Positions 10,942 through 24,317 of a stretch of DNA of 64,000 bases are shown one piece after another. The position numbers were made by a program, and so were the translations under genes. The notes under the pieces were generated by a model, which made no database searches, had not been told where the DNA came from, and saw only the letters and a list, made by a program, of their open reading frames with translations. The stretch's first letter is position 1. Each line of letters starts with the position of its first letter. Source of the stretch: Globomyces pollinis-pini (Eukaryota > Chytridiomycota > Chytridiomycetes > Rhizophydiales > Globomycetaceae); NCBI GenBank assembly GCA_025399215.1, contig MU621105.1, positions 61,367-125,366 on the forward strand. Reading direction: 5' to 3'.

Positions 10942-13900
10942 TTAGCTTACAGTGAGATGGATCCAACTGGTGAGTCCATCAAAAAATCCTCGAACTTGAC
11001 TTACATTTGTTGACGTCGTGGTGTCCTGGTGAATTAATTCTTCATGTACAGATAGTCTTTGTCGAGATTGGAGTTTATCAACAAGAAGTCGTTGATGACG
11101 AGATTGATCACGTCGTAAGTCTTCAAATACTTCTCCGTCATACCAGGGCATTGGCAATTTGCCAATCAAAGCAGGATGGAGATATGAATATAACTGACAG
11201 TCATCATCGTCACTGCTCAACTCCAGTGGTGATGCTGCAGCATCCTGCTCTCCATATCTTAACATTGCAGCACCTACCGCTGTATCAAGAACACCAGGCA
11301 CTCTTGTCATGGGTGTTTCAACAAATCTACTAGAAGTTACATTGGTATTTAGCCCTTCATAAGAATATCCAGGCAAATCTAGTACAGGATCAATCTCATT
11401 CGGATCTAAGTATTAAAACCACAGCGATATTACCATGAAACGGAGAGGGGCCAGAGTGAGCGTGGGTTTGTAATATTGTAATTGCACTATATCGCTTTTC
11501 GGCATCTGCAGAATTTTGAGGTTCAACAGAGGATACACTACTACTCGATGAAGTTGGTAGTTCAATATGAACTTCAGGTTCACGTTGGGGTGATCTATTC
11601 AAGAGAGAAAATGATAACGTAGACAGTCTATTCAACAGCTTTGGGTTGCCAGTGACAGGAGTTACGATTTCGCGCAATTCTCGGCCATTGGGTTCATCTT
11701 GAGTTGTTCGATGATTCATTACTGAACTAAAAGGTTGATAAGGTGTAAAATTATCAGAATCAATGTCAAAATCGGTACGTAACAAATGTCGTTGAGCCTC
11801 TCCAATAATTTCCAATGGGACATTACGAATTTGTTTCTCATATGCCTGTTGCAACAAGTTTGCAATGAAAAAGGTCAAGAATAATAATGGAGCAACTCCA
11901 ACAACCATTTGAGCGTAGCCCGACCACGCCTTTTCTGAAGAAGTTTCTCGAACGTTATCATCATCTACCGATTTAAGTGCCAAAACACCCATCATGGTTA
12001 ATTGCATGATGAATAGTCCTAAGAGACATCTGTTGACTACATATGGCGTTGCCTATATTGAGAATGGCTTATATCTTACCATTCCTTTTGATTCATACAT
12101 AGGGATATGAACATAAAGAAGTATGTATTTATATACAAAGTATCCGATCAGGAAAAAGAGGGTGCAAAAAGGTAAAATTACAGGGGCAATTGCGGAGTAC
12201 ATGAGACCAACTACAAACACTAGAATGGGCAAGGGGTAGATAATGCCGTAATTGATACAGGTTAAAATTGATGGATAGTAAGCGTTGCTGATTTCACGAG
12301 GAGTGCTATTCGCCCACGGAGCTAAGCGAGACAACCACGTTAGAATTAACGGAGCTGCAAGCAATAATTGTGCAGGATACACAGCGACGGCTTGAAGAAT
12401 AATGATATTGATAAGTGTACTTGAGGACTAAAGATTAGTCATTACGAGATTGATACCTTTGGTAGCATTCTTCCTAATTGCTCAATAACATTTTGTGGAT
12501 TTAACAAGATTTCATATGCAACACTACTAAATGGTATCACAAAAATTACATTATAGAACATATAACCAAAATACCTACAATTAGCTGAATTTTCATCTAC
12601 TTGGTAAGTAACGACTGTTGTATCCAGCTTTCCGCCTCTAATCCCTGTAATTGACATAAAACTAGTGTGAGTACTTGCTATAAATTACTTAGTAAAACAC
12701 TTGGAAGACAGGCATTCCAAGTTGCTAGAAGAATGGCTGGAATGACTCCCTGAATCAATTGCACAGTAGTTGGGGGCAAATTATCTATCATTCCCTTTAA
12801 AAACGGCAAATATTTTGCTAATTGCTCCAGGTCGATTAAACCTGCGATGGATGAAACTACGAACGTAGAGGAAAAAACGAGAAATGACAGCGTTGACAGA
12901 ACGATCAAAGTTCGCACAAGCTTCGTGTATGTATGTGCACTTTTTGAAGATAAGTTGGGCCAATATATATCTCTTGGTTCCGGCGCCATTCGAGTCATCA
13001 GTGAAAAAGGATCCGAATGTGTGACAGACTGTGATACGATAGTCTATATGTTAAGTATCTCAACGCATACTGCACTGATGGGTGACTCAAACGTCACCAA
13101 GGCTACCGCTGTCGCCTTTGACTTTTCTGGAGTTTTTCGAATTCGTGCAACGGTTTTGTCCCAATGTTTGAACTCTGCACAGTAGAATTCAACGGAGTCA
13201 ACCAAAGGTCCAAAGAGTCCAAAAAGCCCTACGATGAATAACGAAACCATACCTATTCGATGTTTGGGTCTGCGTAATGGACTTATATTTGAGAAATGTG
13301 ACAATATTTCTGAACATAACCTTTCATGCTCGTCATTTCTCTGTACAAATGGTAATCTTTCCTCGTTCAGATTTCGCGCTGAATCATATTCCCGTGGAAT
13401 TCTTTTGCATTTAACATATAGCAATTCGAGTTGACGTAAAAAGTAAGCACGCTTCTCAACAGCCCGTTGTAGCAACGACCAATTCCTGCACAGTACTACA
13501 GTGTCTACCTTTCCAATCCCCAGATTTTCAAAATAAACTGCGAGATTCACCTCACTTCGAAGGTCTTGTGGAATTCCGAAAACCATCACTGTTCTCATTT
13601 CTATTTTGCTTAGCTGTGTTCTTTTAAGGGCATATTCATCGTACTGAAGCTTCAAAGTGATAAACCTGCGATAATATATCATGATAAATCCATAAGCAAT
13701 AAATGAGATCAACCAAGTGAATCCCAAGATCACCTTCAAGAGTGGTGATTGCTGAGGAACCTAATGGTTATATAAAACACGTTGTACATTCTCGATAGAT
13801 AAAGCAGGTAATAAGACTGCTTCAATTTTGAACCACGTAGAATTTGGTAAAACTGGTTCATTTGAGTAATAATTGATTGGAGCTAAACAGCCCATTCCCA

Positions 13901-14266
13901 GTAGACTGAGAACGAAAAAGAATTGGTAACCCAATTTAAAAAAGCGAAGGAGCTATACGATTACAATAGGAAACTGAGTACCATAACTCCATCAAGACCA
14001 ACAGTGTTCACCAGGAAACTTTCTGAAGTAGAAAACACAACCCATACCCAAGATAACAATCGATTTGATATTTTAGGTGGTCTTCCTCTTGGTAGCATTG
14101 TTCTTGGACTGTAAATATCATTAAAGAACCTTTCTGTTAAAATAGTAATGGAATACTTTCTGACGATACAAAATAGAAACACACAAAATAATCCAATAGA
14201 TCCGAAAGTAATTAAGGGAAGAATAATTCCTTGATTGTTCTTGACCTTTGGATCAGCTACAACCAT
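10942..14266 (-). CDS. CSC1/OSCA/TMEM63-type mechanosensitive or osmosensitive cation channel
   Basis: Starts ATG 14266 (MVVADPKVKNNQG) and ends TAA at 10942. About ten introns of 24-60 nt; spliced length roughly 1,000 residues. N-terminal helix, the short linker with GLDGVMVLSF, two further helices, then the cytosolic domain (TVMVFGIPQDLR strand, KVDTVVLCRNW, and the KRAYFLRQLELLY helix) and the family hallmark APEPRDIYWPNL just before the pore helices. Several helices follow (LIVLSTLSFLVFSS, IQGVIPAILLA, NVIFVIPFSS, LILTWLSR). The cytosolic C-tail is acidic/Ser-rich (SSDDDDCQ near base 11205). This is the DUF221/RSN1_7TM family, which acts as mechanically or osmotically gated calcium-permeable channels at the plasma membrane or endomembranes. 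Divergent from APC1, 289 bases apart. Confidence 0.9.
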
Positions 14267-14555
14267 TTTGAAAAAGAAACTCTTGTGTGACTACTTTGAC
14301 ATTCAAGTTCTGACTACTTGGAGCATATTGATATTCAAGTTCAATTAATCGAGAATGAGATTCGTAATTGAATTGAATATGACTGCTTTAATTCAGACAG
14401 GATTTAAGTCAATAGAATTCAAATAAGTAAGCGAATATCTTTTAGCAGTATGATATAATTCCATTAGAATTCTGTTATAATTCCATGATGGGCAACTTCT
14501 CATCCATTCAAATGGATTGTGAACTCTTTTGATTTATTTTACATTTCATTGCATC

Positions 14556-17500
14556 ATGATCAGACAAATCAAAACAAAATCTTACAATGACAGAGGATCT
14601 CTTACTCATCAGAAATCTTCAGTTACTTGGAATACTGGACTTACTAGAAGTCAGAGAATGTCTCTCGAACAAGAAACTATCATTGATAAATGCTTTGCTA
14701 CGTTCTTGTCCTTCGATAACAATTTAATCGATGCAGTGGTTGTTGCTACCTTCAATTATCTACGATTTTACTTCGACAATGGTGAACATACTCTAATCTC
14801 GTTACCTTTTCGTGTGCGAAGGATCTATCCATTGCAAACCGGTTTGCTGTTGGAGTCTGCTTCTTCAAATATTCTAAATCAACCTATTCTATATACCTTG
14901 TTCCATCCAACTGATATCCCGTTACCTGTTAGTTTATACCCGTCTCAATGTGAGAAAATGTCTGGCTAATTCTATAGCATTGTTAGATTACAAGTTTGGA
15001 ACGCTCAGACACATTCATATTGCACCTGATAAACACTTTTATGCTACTTCTAATGATAAAACCCTCTACGTGTTTGAATCAAATTGTAATTACGACGATT
15101 CGGCACTTGAAACCTCAATCAATTTTAATGAAGATACAGATTGTGAAGCAATGAAATCAACTTTACAATTTAGACTGGTCGGATCAATTAGTTTGAGCAG
15201 GTATAATGGAATCTGTTGATGTGTAGTGATCCAAAAGAGAACATATTTTTTGTCAATGATCAGATGTATGGGCATATAGTATGTTTTTTACAGGAAAATG
15301 CTCATGACAAATCAAATTTGGTAGGATATTTGTTGAATGATATGGAATCGATCGGAAATCTGAATGGAATGCAAGCTCTTATCCCAGTTCAATTGAGTGT
15401 GTACGTTTGCAAGTTTATATTGTGTAGTTTATTCTCATTACAATCCACCATAAGAAAAAGGCAAACTTCCCAAAAACTTCTAAACTCTCACCCTCTTGTA
15501 TTAGATATACAGGACATCGATTGTACCAAAACAATCACAATAGAGTCTGAATATGAAACATACACAGGTTCTCTTGGATACAGTCCACATTCAGCAATAC
15601 TTCCATCTGTACTATCGGCACTTTCATATGCTATTCCCCCTAACAGCTATAAACTATTTTACAGTGAATTGATGATCTGTCTGCATAAGGAAACGAATCA
15701 CAATTTTCACCATCAGGAATGGAATTGTTTTATAATCACTTTACTTTCTTTTTTCAATATATCCACAATCGCCAATGTCGTGTCAAAATCTAACGGTGCC
15801 GATTTTTGGAGCGTACTAAAAAACGACATGCTTTTCAACGAGATACAAAGTGAACTACCACCTTCAATTATGCTTTGTGCCAAAAACAACGAATTATCTT
15901 TAATTCACCGCTTAATTGACAGCTCAATGGACCGAAACCCACAAAAACTGGAAGATCTCGGTGATCACATAGCTGACATAATTTTAGCCTTTCAATTACT
16001 GTATGAAGAGTTTCTGATCAATACTTCCACCAATGGAGAAGCCAATCTGTTGGGAAGCCTTCTTTTGGTCCTCACTCAGCTAATTGGTTCATCTATAAGC
16101 GTGAATTACATCCAAGACGGATTTAGCAACTGTAGTTTGAATTACAAACTCATAGTGCAAAGCTCACAATTGGAATTTCTAGAAAAAACCTTTCCGAATC
16201 GATTTTTTAATTGGATACAACAGAGTTTCCACTCGCGAAGTTCAAAATCACCATTGGAGTTTGCACAATACTTTGGGAAAAAAAATGTGACTCTGTTTCA
16301 TGCCGCTCCACAGTTGAAGAGAGTATGTTACTTACTGGATGTGTTGTTAACATCTGGTGCTGTTGAGTTTGTGAAAGAAATGGTTTCATTAGGAAATCTA
16401 GCTCCTAGACTGGATGATCTTCCACTCAGTGTTAGTTTTGCTTTTAGAGATGCATTACATGAGTGTCGAAATTCACCAAAATCTTTGGAAAACAATCCTG
16501 CAGCTTGTTTTCTGATTGGGAGATATGATTTAGCTTATTTAACAGATAAAAGTGCAGATTTTACGGTAATGGATTATTGTATAACAATATTTTAGATGCA
16601 TGATCAGTTACGATCGACTCTTCTAAGTAGTACAGAGCGTTTGGTACATTCAGTTATTAGTGAGCGTGCAGATGTGATCAAATTCCGATTCAGAAAAGAT
16701 GACAGAATTGAACAAGCTTTTGAATTGTTGGTTCCAGTAGCTGATACATTCCTGTCCACCAGAGAAGTCTCAGATTTAAGGTTTGAAATAATTTGGGTAA
16801 TGCTTAGCACTGACGATGTTTCTCAAATACAGCAAGCTGCTTTGGCTATTTGGATGGACCGCAATTTCTCACTTGGAGTTGGTAGAGGCATGATCGAATT
16901 CGAATCTGCTGTTATAGTTCCAACGGAGACGTTTCCCGTTCCTAAGATCTTGCGTTCGGCCAGGTTACCACCACTTAATGCGATGGTAGAGTATATTGTG
17001 CCAACCGCAAGCACAATCATGGATTGGCCAGAGTTTCACATGGGTGTAGCTACAGCATTAAGAATTAGAAGCGATTGTCCCGATTTAGATAGTGCTTGGA
17101 TTGTATTTAACCAAAAATCTAATGCTCAAGAAGAGCGGGCTATTGACTGTGCACATGCAGGTTTTCTATTTGGACTCGGGCTGACTGGTCATTTGACAAA
17201 ACTAGAAGTTTCTGACTCTTTATCAAACTACTGGAATCCGAATAATCAAATGCTAGCAATGGCGCATCTTCTTGGGTTAGCTACTGCATATATCGGCACA
17301 AAGAAACGAAAAATTAATAGCCTCTTGAGTGTCAATATCCCAGCACTGATTCCAACTAATATTGTAGAATTCGCTTCTGGTTATATTCTACGAACTGGAG
17401 CAATTGTAGGGTATGGGCTGCTCAATTTCTCTAGTTCATCGCAATTTCAATTTGATAAAGTTTTAAAAGAATTGTTACGCCAAGTGAAAACCGATTCTGT

Positions 17501-19512
17501 TACTGAACAGTCTGGCATTGAATGCTACTTGATTGGTTGTGGGTTTTCTTTGGTAAGTATATACTACAAATTTAACTTTTTCAGGGATTTATTGGAATTG
17601 CAAGTGCAACTGAAGATAGTAAGATTGGAAAAAAGTTGATACTTCGATTGCTTCCTATACTTGCCAAGACACGATCCAAAGTCTCTATCATGAGTGCATC
17701 AATTGCATTGGGATTGACATGTTTAAGAACAGGAAATCAGTTGGCAGCAAAAGCATTGGAACCACCTGCAAATGCATATCTACTTGATTGGATATCACCC
17801 GAGTTACTCCTAGTTCAGACAATTTGTCGGCATTTAATATTGTGGGATGATATTGAACCAACACCTGAATGGATTGAAAAGCAAATTCCGCATATGATTT
17901 TAAAGGTTGCAAAGTTGGAGTTTAAAGACATAAATCGCTTTAATGAACACTTATTCCATTGTTATTATGCAATGATAGCTGGGTTGTGTTTTGTTCTAGG
18001 TTTACGATATGCAGGGTCTAATCATGTACAATGCAGTAAAACTATCACACTTTTTATGGATAAAATCATTAAAACTTCTAGTTTTAAGTGTAAGCTATTT
18101 TTTAATAATTATATTAGATGCCAGTTTTGGATACATGCAAAAACTGTTTCATGGGTGGATAAAATCTTGTTTGTATATAGTATTCAATAGTATTTGTATT
18201 CTTAAAGCGGGGTCAGGCGACCTCAAGGTTTTCAAAGTATTAAAGCCATATCAACTACAATCTAATAAGGATCTCTCATATGGATTACACATGTCTATTA
18301 ACATGTCTCTTGGGATGCTTTTTCTGGGATCAGGAACCTGTACATTAGACACTTCTAACCGTTCTATCGCCATGTTATTTTGCTCATTTTTCCCAATATT
18401 TCCGTCCTCTACCGAAGATAATCGATGCCATTTGCAAGCTTTACGACATTTATGGGCTTTGGCAGTTAGTCGGCGTTGTTTAGTTTGTAAGGATGCGGAG
18501 ACAGGAGAAGTTGTTAAGGTGCCAGCTCAAATTACATTAAAAAATGATTATGTTTATCAAGCTTTTGCTCCATTAATATTACCCGAATATGAAGAAATCA
18601 AGAATGTGACCATTCTCGGTCCTCGATATTGGGAGATAACAATTTCCACAGATATCTTAAAGAGTGCTGATGTCTTATCTCCAAATAGAGTATGGGTTCA
18701 GAGAAAGACACCATACCTACCTTACAGCGAAGTAGATGTATATTTTCGTTAAATATTAGGATCCAGACAATCATCGAGGAATACTATCAGTTTCATTTCC
18801 GAAAACCACAATGTTGGGTGTGGTTGACAAGGAACGTCTTCTGAAAGTACGAGAGCGATTCATTCAATGTTTTTCTTCTAATCCACAAATCATTTCGTTC
18901 GTGAAATATATGTGTAATTTAGAACTAGACGATCAATTATCAACAGATACATCTACATTTAACACATCAGTTTTATATGATTGTTTATCTCAGGATAAGC
19001 CAAATATTCTGCCTCTATATATCAGTATTTACCACAAGATGGCTCAATTTTCAAGTCAGAAATATTTGAATACAAATGAATTGATGGATATCAAAAATCT
19101 AATTACATATTTCAGACATACACAATATTTGAATGCTCAATCAAATCGCGAAATATTACTCAATGCATCATTTATGGATGTAACGGAGAGTAAAATTAAA
19201 ATGATCTTTAGAAAAATGTTGGATCAATCGGATGTGGAAACAGAAACCATTAACAAAACGCTGACATATTATTGTCAAAATGGACGTCTACCTGATGGCC
19301 TAGATCTTGTTCAATGGAGGCAAGCCAATGCATATTTAAGTTATAACATGTGGCCATCATCAACACAAATGTCACAATTGATTGATTGGTTATCCATGAA
19401 TCTTCATACTGGGAAAGCACTTCCACTATTGATGAAGAAGAATTTTAGAAACATTGACATGAATACAATCCTTACTATGTTGGACTTGCTAAACAAAATG
19501 GAGGAAATATAA
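14556..19512 (+). CDS. APC1: Anaphase-promoting complex subunit 1 (APC1)
   Basis: Start taken at ATG 14556 because the upstream open frame uses TTG; an extra 5' exon is possible. Seven or so introns of 25-31 nt; spliced length about 1,590 residues. Features: N-terminal beta-propeller-like region (ISLPFRVRRIYP, YTLFHPTDIPLPV, KTLYVFES), the mid-region TPR/PC repeats where WPEFHMGVATALRI, CAHAGFLFGLGLTGHL, LLGLATAYIGT and VNIPALIPTN match human ANAPC1, then YLLDWISPELLLVQ and the GSGDLKVF / GLHMSINMSLGMLFLG block, and a C-terminal domain with GPRYWEI. APC1 is the central scaffold of the APC/C ubiquitin ligase, holding the TPR lobe against the catalytic module. For the intron before base 18774, the 28-nt choice (starting GTAGATG) restores the SEDP motif found in homologues. 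Confidence 0.95.
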
Positions 19513-19542
19513 AACTGTGTGTCTGTCTATTCATTGAATTTT

Positions 19543-19574
19543 TTTCCTTTTTTTTTCCTTTTTTTTAACTCAAA
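19543..19574 (+). promoter_or_regulatory. T-tract core promoter / 5' leader of RPF2
   Basis: Only 62 bases separate the APC1 stop from the RPF2 ATG. They contain a nearly pure T tract broken by CC pairs (about 19539-19566) immediately before CAAA-ATG. T-rich tracts just ahead of the start are common in this window and resemble the nucleosome-excluding poly(dA:dT) elements of compact fungal ribosome-biogenesis promoters. Function is inferred. Confidence 0.35.
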
Positions 19575-20668
19575 ATGATTCGAAGAACGTAATAATTGAT
19601 TTTACTGAGAAATTGTAGAAAGGCGAAAACAGCAGCTGGAAATCGAGCACAGAGGAAAAAAGAACCTGTAGCAGACGAAGGTGCAAAGACTGCAGTATTC
19701 TTGAAAGGCACAAGCACCTCACAGATTGTGACTGATGCATTGAAGGATTTAGTAAAAAAAATACTTTTATTAACAATTTCTAGTATGCATTAAAGAAACC
19801 CGATGGTGTAATGTTCAGCAAAAAAAACGATATTCATCCATTTGATGATCATAAACCGTTAGAATTTTTGTCTCAAAAGAATGATGCTTCAATGTTTGTA
19901 TTTGGTTCACACAGTAAAAAGCGACCACACAATTTGGTCATTGCCAGAATGTTTGACTATCAAGTATGACTATAATTCATTTTAACTTTTGATATAGATG
20001 CTAGATATGATTGAATTGGGTATACAAAATATGAAGACTTTAGAGGAATTTGATGTAAGTATATGTGAAAACTGACCACATTAGTCTGCAAAAGCTACTT
20101 TAGGAAACAGACCACTGATAATATTTAATGGAGAAAATTGGGATTCAACTGATGAATTAAGAACAGTCAAATCAATGTTTTTAGATTTATTTACAGGAGA
20201 TACTTCAGCAGAACAAATCAATCTTGCTGGTATTTCACACTTGATTACCTTCACTTGTGTTGGTAACCCTTCAAGTCCATGTCGATTTTTGATGAATACT
20301 TATAATATTAAATTAATGAAATCTGGGGTTAAATTGCCAAGAGTAGAATTGGAAGAAATGGGACCTTCATTTGAATTTATCCAACGTCGTTGTACCTTGG
20401 CCAATATTGATATGATGAAAGAATCATTACGAACTCCTAACCTCAACAAGGTTTGACAAATATTATGATTAATGGAAATAGCCACGTAAAGAAAAGAATA
20501 TTGAAAAGAATGAATATGGTGAACGAACTGGTAGAATCTGGATGGTAAATCAAATTGTATTTAACTCTTTTAGGAAAAACAAGATTTGAGTAAAATGCAA
20601 ACCAGAAAGATGAAGGGTTTAAAACGAAAAGCAACTGAAGAACCAGAAGCAAATGATGAGGAGGAATA
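19575..20668 (+). CDS. RPF2: Ribosome production factor 2 (Rpf2, Brix domain)
   Basis: Starts ATG 19575 (MIRRT, then a 28-nt intron after 14 coding bases) and ends TAA 20668. Six or seven introns. The spliced protein, about 300 residues, has KAKTAAGNRAQRKKEP, TSQIVTDALKDLYALKKPD, the Brix core with ASMFVFGSHSKKRPHNLV, LITFTCVG and LMKSGVKLPRVELEEMGPS, and the diagnostic end EKQDLSKMQTRKMKGLKRK with an acidic tail. Rpf2 with Rrs1 loads 5S RNP (5S rRNA, uL18, uL5) into pre-60S particles in the nucleolus. The introns at 20451-20483 and 20546-20574 restore the SGRIW-M-EKQDLSK junction typical of the family. Confidence 0.96.
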
Positions 20669-20852
20669 ACTTTCTTATGATAACCAATTTTAATATCATA
20701 CTTGGAACTAATAAAATCAAGACGCATTAAATATTCTTTAGATTACTGTGACTTATTAAATTGAGCAATTATAAAATGAAATTTCGGTAAAAATTATCTA
20801 TAGAATATATTCAGATTCTATATACCAATTAGAAGAGATTAATTCAAATAAG

Positions 20853-21981
20853 TTATAGTTGAATACTAGTTTCTAAACTTTGATCATTGTCCATCTCCAA
20901 ACCTTCGAGGTCAAATACTTCCAACATATTGGCATCAATGAACGATTCTGCAATCCGATAAACACTATCTGAAGGAGGTTTTGAAGGTTTAAAAGTTGGA
21001 CTTGACATACGTTTAATCTTTGAGACTTTTACAGTTGGGGTTGGGCGTTGAGGTGAAACTGACTTTGGGCGAGAAGAATACGATGCAAATGAATGATTTG
21101 TATTCTTTTTAAAGTCATTCTTTATACGATGTTCATTTTGAATTTGAAATGAATTACTTGTGGGTTTTTTCTGGGGTTTCATAGCATTGTTTGATATTGT
21201 ATTCAAATTATTGAATCCATAATTTAATTGGTCATAAGGTTCAGTAACACCAGTTGGATCTAAAGCAGCATTTACATTAATGGAGTTGTTTTGACTCGAT
21301 TTATCGTTCGATAGTGTGATTTTATCTTTTTGAACCTTTTTACTATTCTTGGTTGGTTGATTTTGAGTACTTTGACGAAGTGATCGTTTGGTAAAAACAG
21401 GTTGATGTTCAAATTTCGAATTTTCCAAGGGTATCACGTAGGATTGTATAGAATTTTTATCATTTTTGATTGAATAATTGGCTGGATCTGATTTAGTTGT
21501 TTCGTTGAATGTATCATACAATTCCTTCATGAACAATTGTTGATTACGATCATTTTCAGTCTTTGGTAACAAGCTAGAATCCGTCTGAGTCATTTCATCA
21601 ACCATTTTCTTTGGAACTATACATTAAAACAAATAATAGAAATACAAGATTGATGTATTGGATGAGAAGCTGGTTCAGTAACCGATGGTAATCCAGCAAC
21701 AGTATCATTCTTATAATAAGATTTTTTTAAAGATGCTACATTTTGATGAGGTTCTTCATGTCCCCACCAATCTGGGTATAAACATTCTGTTGTTTGACAT
21801 TGAATTTGTTTAAACTAAAAATCATTTCAATTCATTCTAATTTTACTTGGGAAATATGTAGATCAGGCTTTAGTAACGTCTCTCTTGGTTTTCCTTTCCA
21901 ATTTGTCATATTTCTCCAGTCAATTATCTCTTTTCGATACATTTGCAAATTGTGAAAAATGACACTCCACGTTAAACACAT
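20853..21981 (-). CDS. Unidentified Trp-containing, low-complexity protein next to flagellar genes
   Basis: Not recognised. The model starts at ATG 21981 (or ATG 21952) and ends TAA at 20853, with two introns (32 nt at about 21815-21846; 29 nt at about 21618-21646). The first 90 residues are conserved-looking: EIIDWRNMTNWKGKPRETLL, then CLYPDWWGHEEPHQN and KSYYKNDTVAGLPSV, with Trp/Tyr/His/Pro in short linear motifs. The remaining 270 residues are Ser/Asn/Lys-rich and probably disordered. There is no membrane segment or coiled coil. It lies on the same strand 66 bases beyond DNAAF6, which is itself 104 bases beyond the CFAP73-like gene. Short Trp-rich linear motifs plus disorder resemble microtubule inner proteins of flagella, but that is inference from style and position. 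Confidence 0.6.
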
Positions 21982-22047
21982 CAACAAGTAGAAAGACTTG
22001 CTTATAGGGAAACAATGTAAAGTAAAGGATTAATCAAAAGTATATTA

Positions 22048-22732
22048 TTAAAATAGAACGCTACCATTGATGACAAGTTTCATACGTAAAGTCTCGGTAT
22101 CTGATTCCCATTTAGCAGATCCTTTATCTTCATAAACTTCGCGAGGTAAATGGATTTTAACTCTACTATAATATATAAATATAATCAATTTACTAGACTG
22201 GTGTAAGAACTTCTAGTGTTGTTTTAGTAACAATGGTTTCGATTTGATTGACTGTAGTTTTGGGTAACTTGATGGTGACTGCAAATTCATCTGAATGGCC
22301 TATTGATGGGGTTTTTGCAGACATTCCTAAATACATATCTTCGGATGTTACTTTTTGAACATATTTTAATTCGTATCTAGAGTTAGACGAAAAGGTGTAC
22401 AAACTCTGGTTGGATTCTTGGATCAATGTCTTCTACTACTTCTTGGACCTCTTCTTCATCCCAAATATCTCCTGAATCCTTGTTTGTGATTTTGCTTTTA
22501 TTAAATGGTGCTTTTTTGTAGGCTGGTCCAATGGAACCAGGTGTAAATGCAGTGGACTTAGATGGTTGATTTCCCTAGTTTTATTGGATTCACTCGGGAC
22601 TACCTTTGGTGTTTCTAAAAGTGACGATAGTGATTGAAGATTATCGGTTCCATCAAAAAATGTATTCATCAGTTGTTTGTATAAACAACTGGAACGCGTC
22701 ATTGCTTTTAAACGTGTTTTACCGCAGATCAT
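22048..22732 (-). CDS. DNAAF6: Dynein axonemal assembly factor 6 (PIH1D3-like)
   Basis: Start ATG 22732-22730 (a second ATG lies at 22702) and stop TAA at 22048. Three introns of 28-29 nt, two containing in-frame stops. The spliced protein of about 200 residues matches PIH1D3 in order: LQSLSSLLETPK, a GSIGPAYKK stretch, the acidic DSGDIWDEEEV motif, then the CS/p23-like domain RYELKYVQKVTSEDMYLGM, FAVTIKLPKTTVNQIE, LEVLTPVYRVKIHLP and a SDTETLRMKLVING end. DNAAF6 acts with HSP90/HSP70 co-chaperones to preassemble axonemal dynein arms in the cytoplasm. Flagellum-specific, so it supports a swimming stage. The C-terminus is short compared with the human protein. Confidence 0.9.
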
Positions 22733-22836
22733 AACAGAACATTATAATTAGTACAATATGAAGATTCCTTTTAAAATGAAATATATTTCTACAATTCTAA
22801 AACTAGAAAATCAGTTGTACACAATACTTTATAAAC

Positions 22837-24108
22837 TTAATCTTCCTGAAATTTATCCCCAGAAGTCCCAATAATTTCATTCAAGTCAACGATAAACTGT
22901 CCAATCTTATCCAACTGCTGTAGAGTCCCACTGGTAGCATTAAGCCGATTGTTTAGATGATTTTTGACAATATTGAAGAGATTATTGGTCGCCCTAGATA
23001 GATAAAACGACATTGGAGTACATTTTGACTTGGCCAAGCAATAATGACTTTTGAGATGCATTTTTTAAAGATTGATCTAACTCGTTTTGCCATTTAGCGG
23101 TATTCAATTGGGTTTCTTCCAATTTTGCTTGTAGTTTAGCAATTTGATTATTATAATTCAAAATGATATTGTTTTTTTCCTATCATTCATCAATTGGTAA
23201 ATACTAAAGGATCATGATATGATGCAAGGGTATTGGTAGACTATTGATGAATTTTACCTCTGAATTTGCTAGAAATGCTTTATGATCATTTTCTGTTTTC
23301 TCTTGCACTGATCTCGACCGTTCCAACAGCTCTGCATTGGTTGCTGCCAATGTATCATACCGAAGTGTGATGTCTTTTACCTAACAAATATTATTTGATC
23401 AACAGTAAAAAGATTATGTTATTAAATGATATTGAACATTTTTGAACAGCCTATTGTTGATTACCTCATCAAATTCATCACTGTTTTCCAATAGTCCTTC
23501 CAAATATCGATGAAATGACAAATCTAATTCAGTACAAGGTTGTAGTTACTTGTTTCAATCGCATCTCCTTGTCTTTCTTTCTTGACATGTAAGTTGGTCA
23601 AGAAATCTTTCAATTCAATGATTTCTGTTTCTTTTTGTTCTTTGGCTTTCCGTTCCTCCATTGATTTTTTATGAGCTCGTAAGGTTTTTGCATCGTTTTC
23701 CTGTTCGAGCATTAAGCTTATTAATGTGCTTTACCTACAATTTTGTTAATGACCTCTGAATAAATACCTAAGATAATAAGTGTACAATGAATTAAATACT
23801 TGCAAAAATTTATCAAATTTGAGTAAAGAGTCTTTCAATTGTGTTTCCTTTCTAGCCAATTCTTCGCGTCTTTGAGACAGTGATTCCATTTTCATTGAGA
23901 ATTCCTCTTTCTGTTTTGTGAGACCTGATTCGACTTCCAGCATTTCTCTCCTGAATCGATTAGAGTGAATTCATTCACCTTCTTTCCAATAATCGAGTTG
24001 CAGGTGTCAGGTCATGATCATCCTGTTTTGGTAATTTACTTTTTGGTTAAGTTATCAAGTTTACATGGCTAATTTTCGTTCTATGTTGACCTTGAAGAAT
24101 TCTTCCAT
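22837..24108 (-). CDS. CFAP73: CFAP73/CCDC42-family coiled-coil protein (MIA complex type)
   Basis: Starts ATG 24108-24106 (MEEFFKVNIERKLA) and ends TAA at 22837; about seven introns. After splicing the DUF4200 core is clear: TRLLERRREMLEVE, EEFSMKMESLSQRREELARKE, then the family signature KDSLLKFDKFL followed by ENDAKTLRAHKK. Downstream coiled coil includes a FHRYLEGLLE-like segment near 23500 and a C-terminal LLGQVKM-type stretch. The length of about 330 residues fits CFAP73/CCDC42. In Chlamydomonas the FAP73/FAP100 pair (MIA complex) anchors and regulates inner dynein arms; CCDC42 is needed for sperm tails. Which of the two paralogues this corresponds to is not decided. Confidence 0.85.
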
Positions 24109-24317
24109 TGCTAAAGATTGTGAATGATTTTAATGAGTAAAACGACGTGATTTTAATTTTTTTAAAACGATGGAATGAAGTAGGTTGAATACTTGTTACA
24201 AAACGAAATCAGAGTCACTGATGATTATGGACATCAAAGTCACCAGGAATTGCTATTGTTTGTTCTCTACTAATTTTTCTTTCTATCAGACAGAAGATAG
24301 ATTCTATATGGCTGAAT

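Noticed and set aside
12847..13185. 112-residue plus-strand open frame opposite the CSC1 channel
   Set aside because: It is antisense to conserved channel sequence including the APEPRD motif; no family features and poor composition for a protein.
14529..14555. N-terminal extension of APC1 from TTG
   Set aside because: Not an ATG start; ATG 14556 is the first in frame.
18174..18210. Extra 18- or 35-nt intron in APC1 at GTATATAG
   Set aside because: Reading straight through gives a frame that aligns with APC1 homologues; the intron is not needed.
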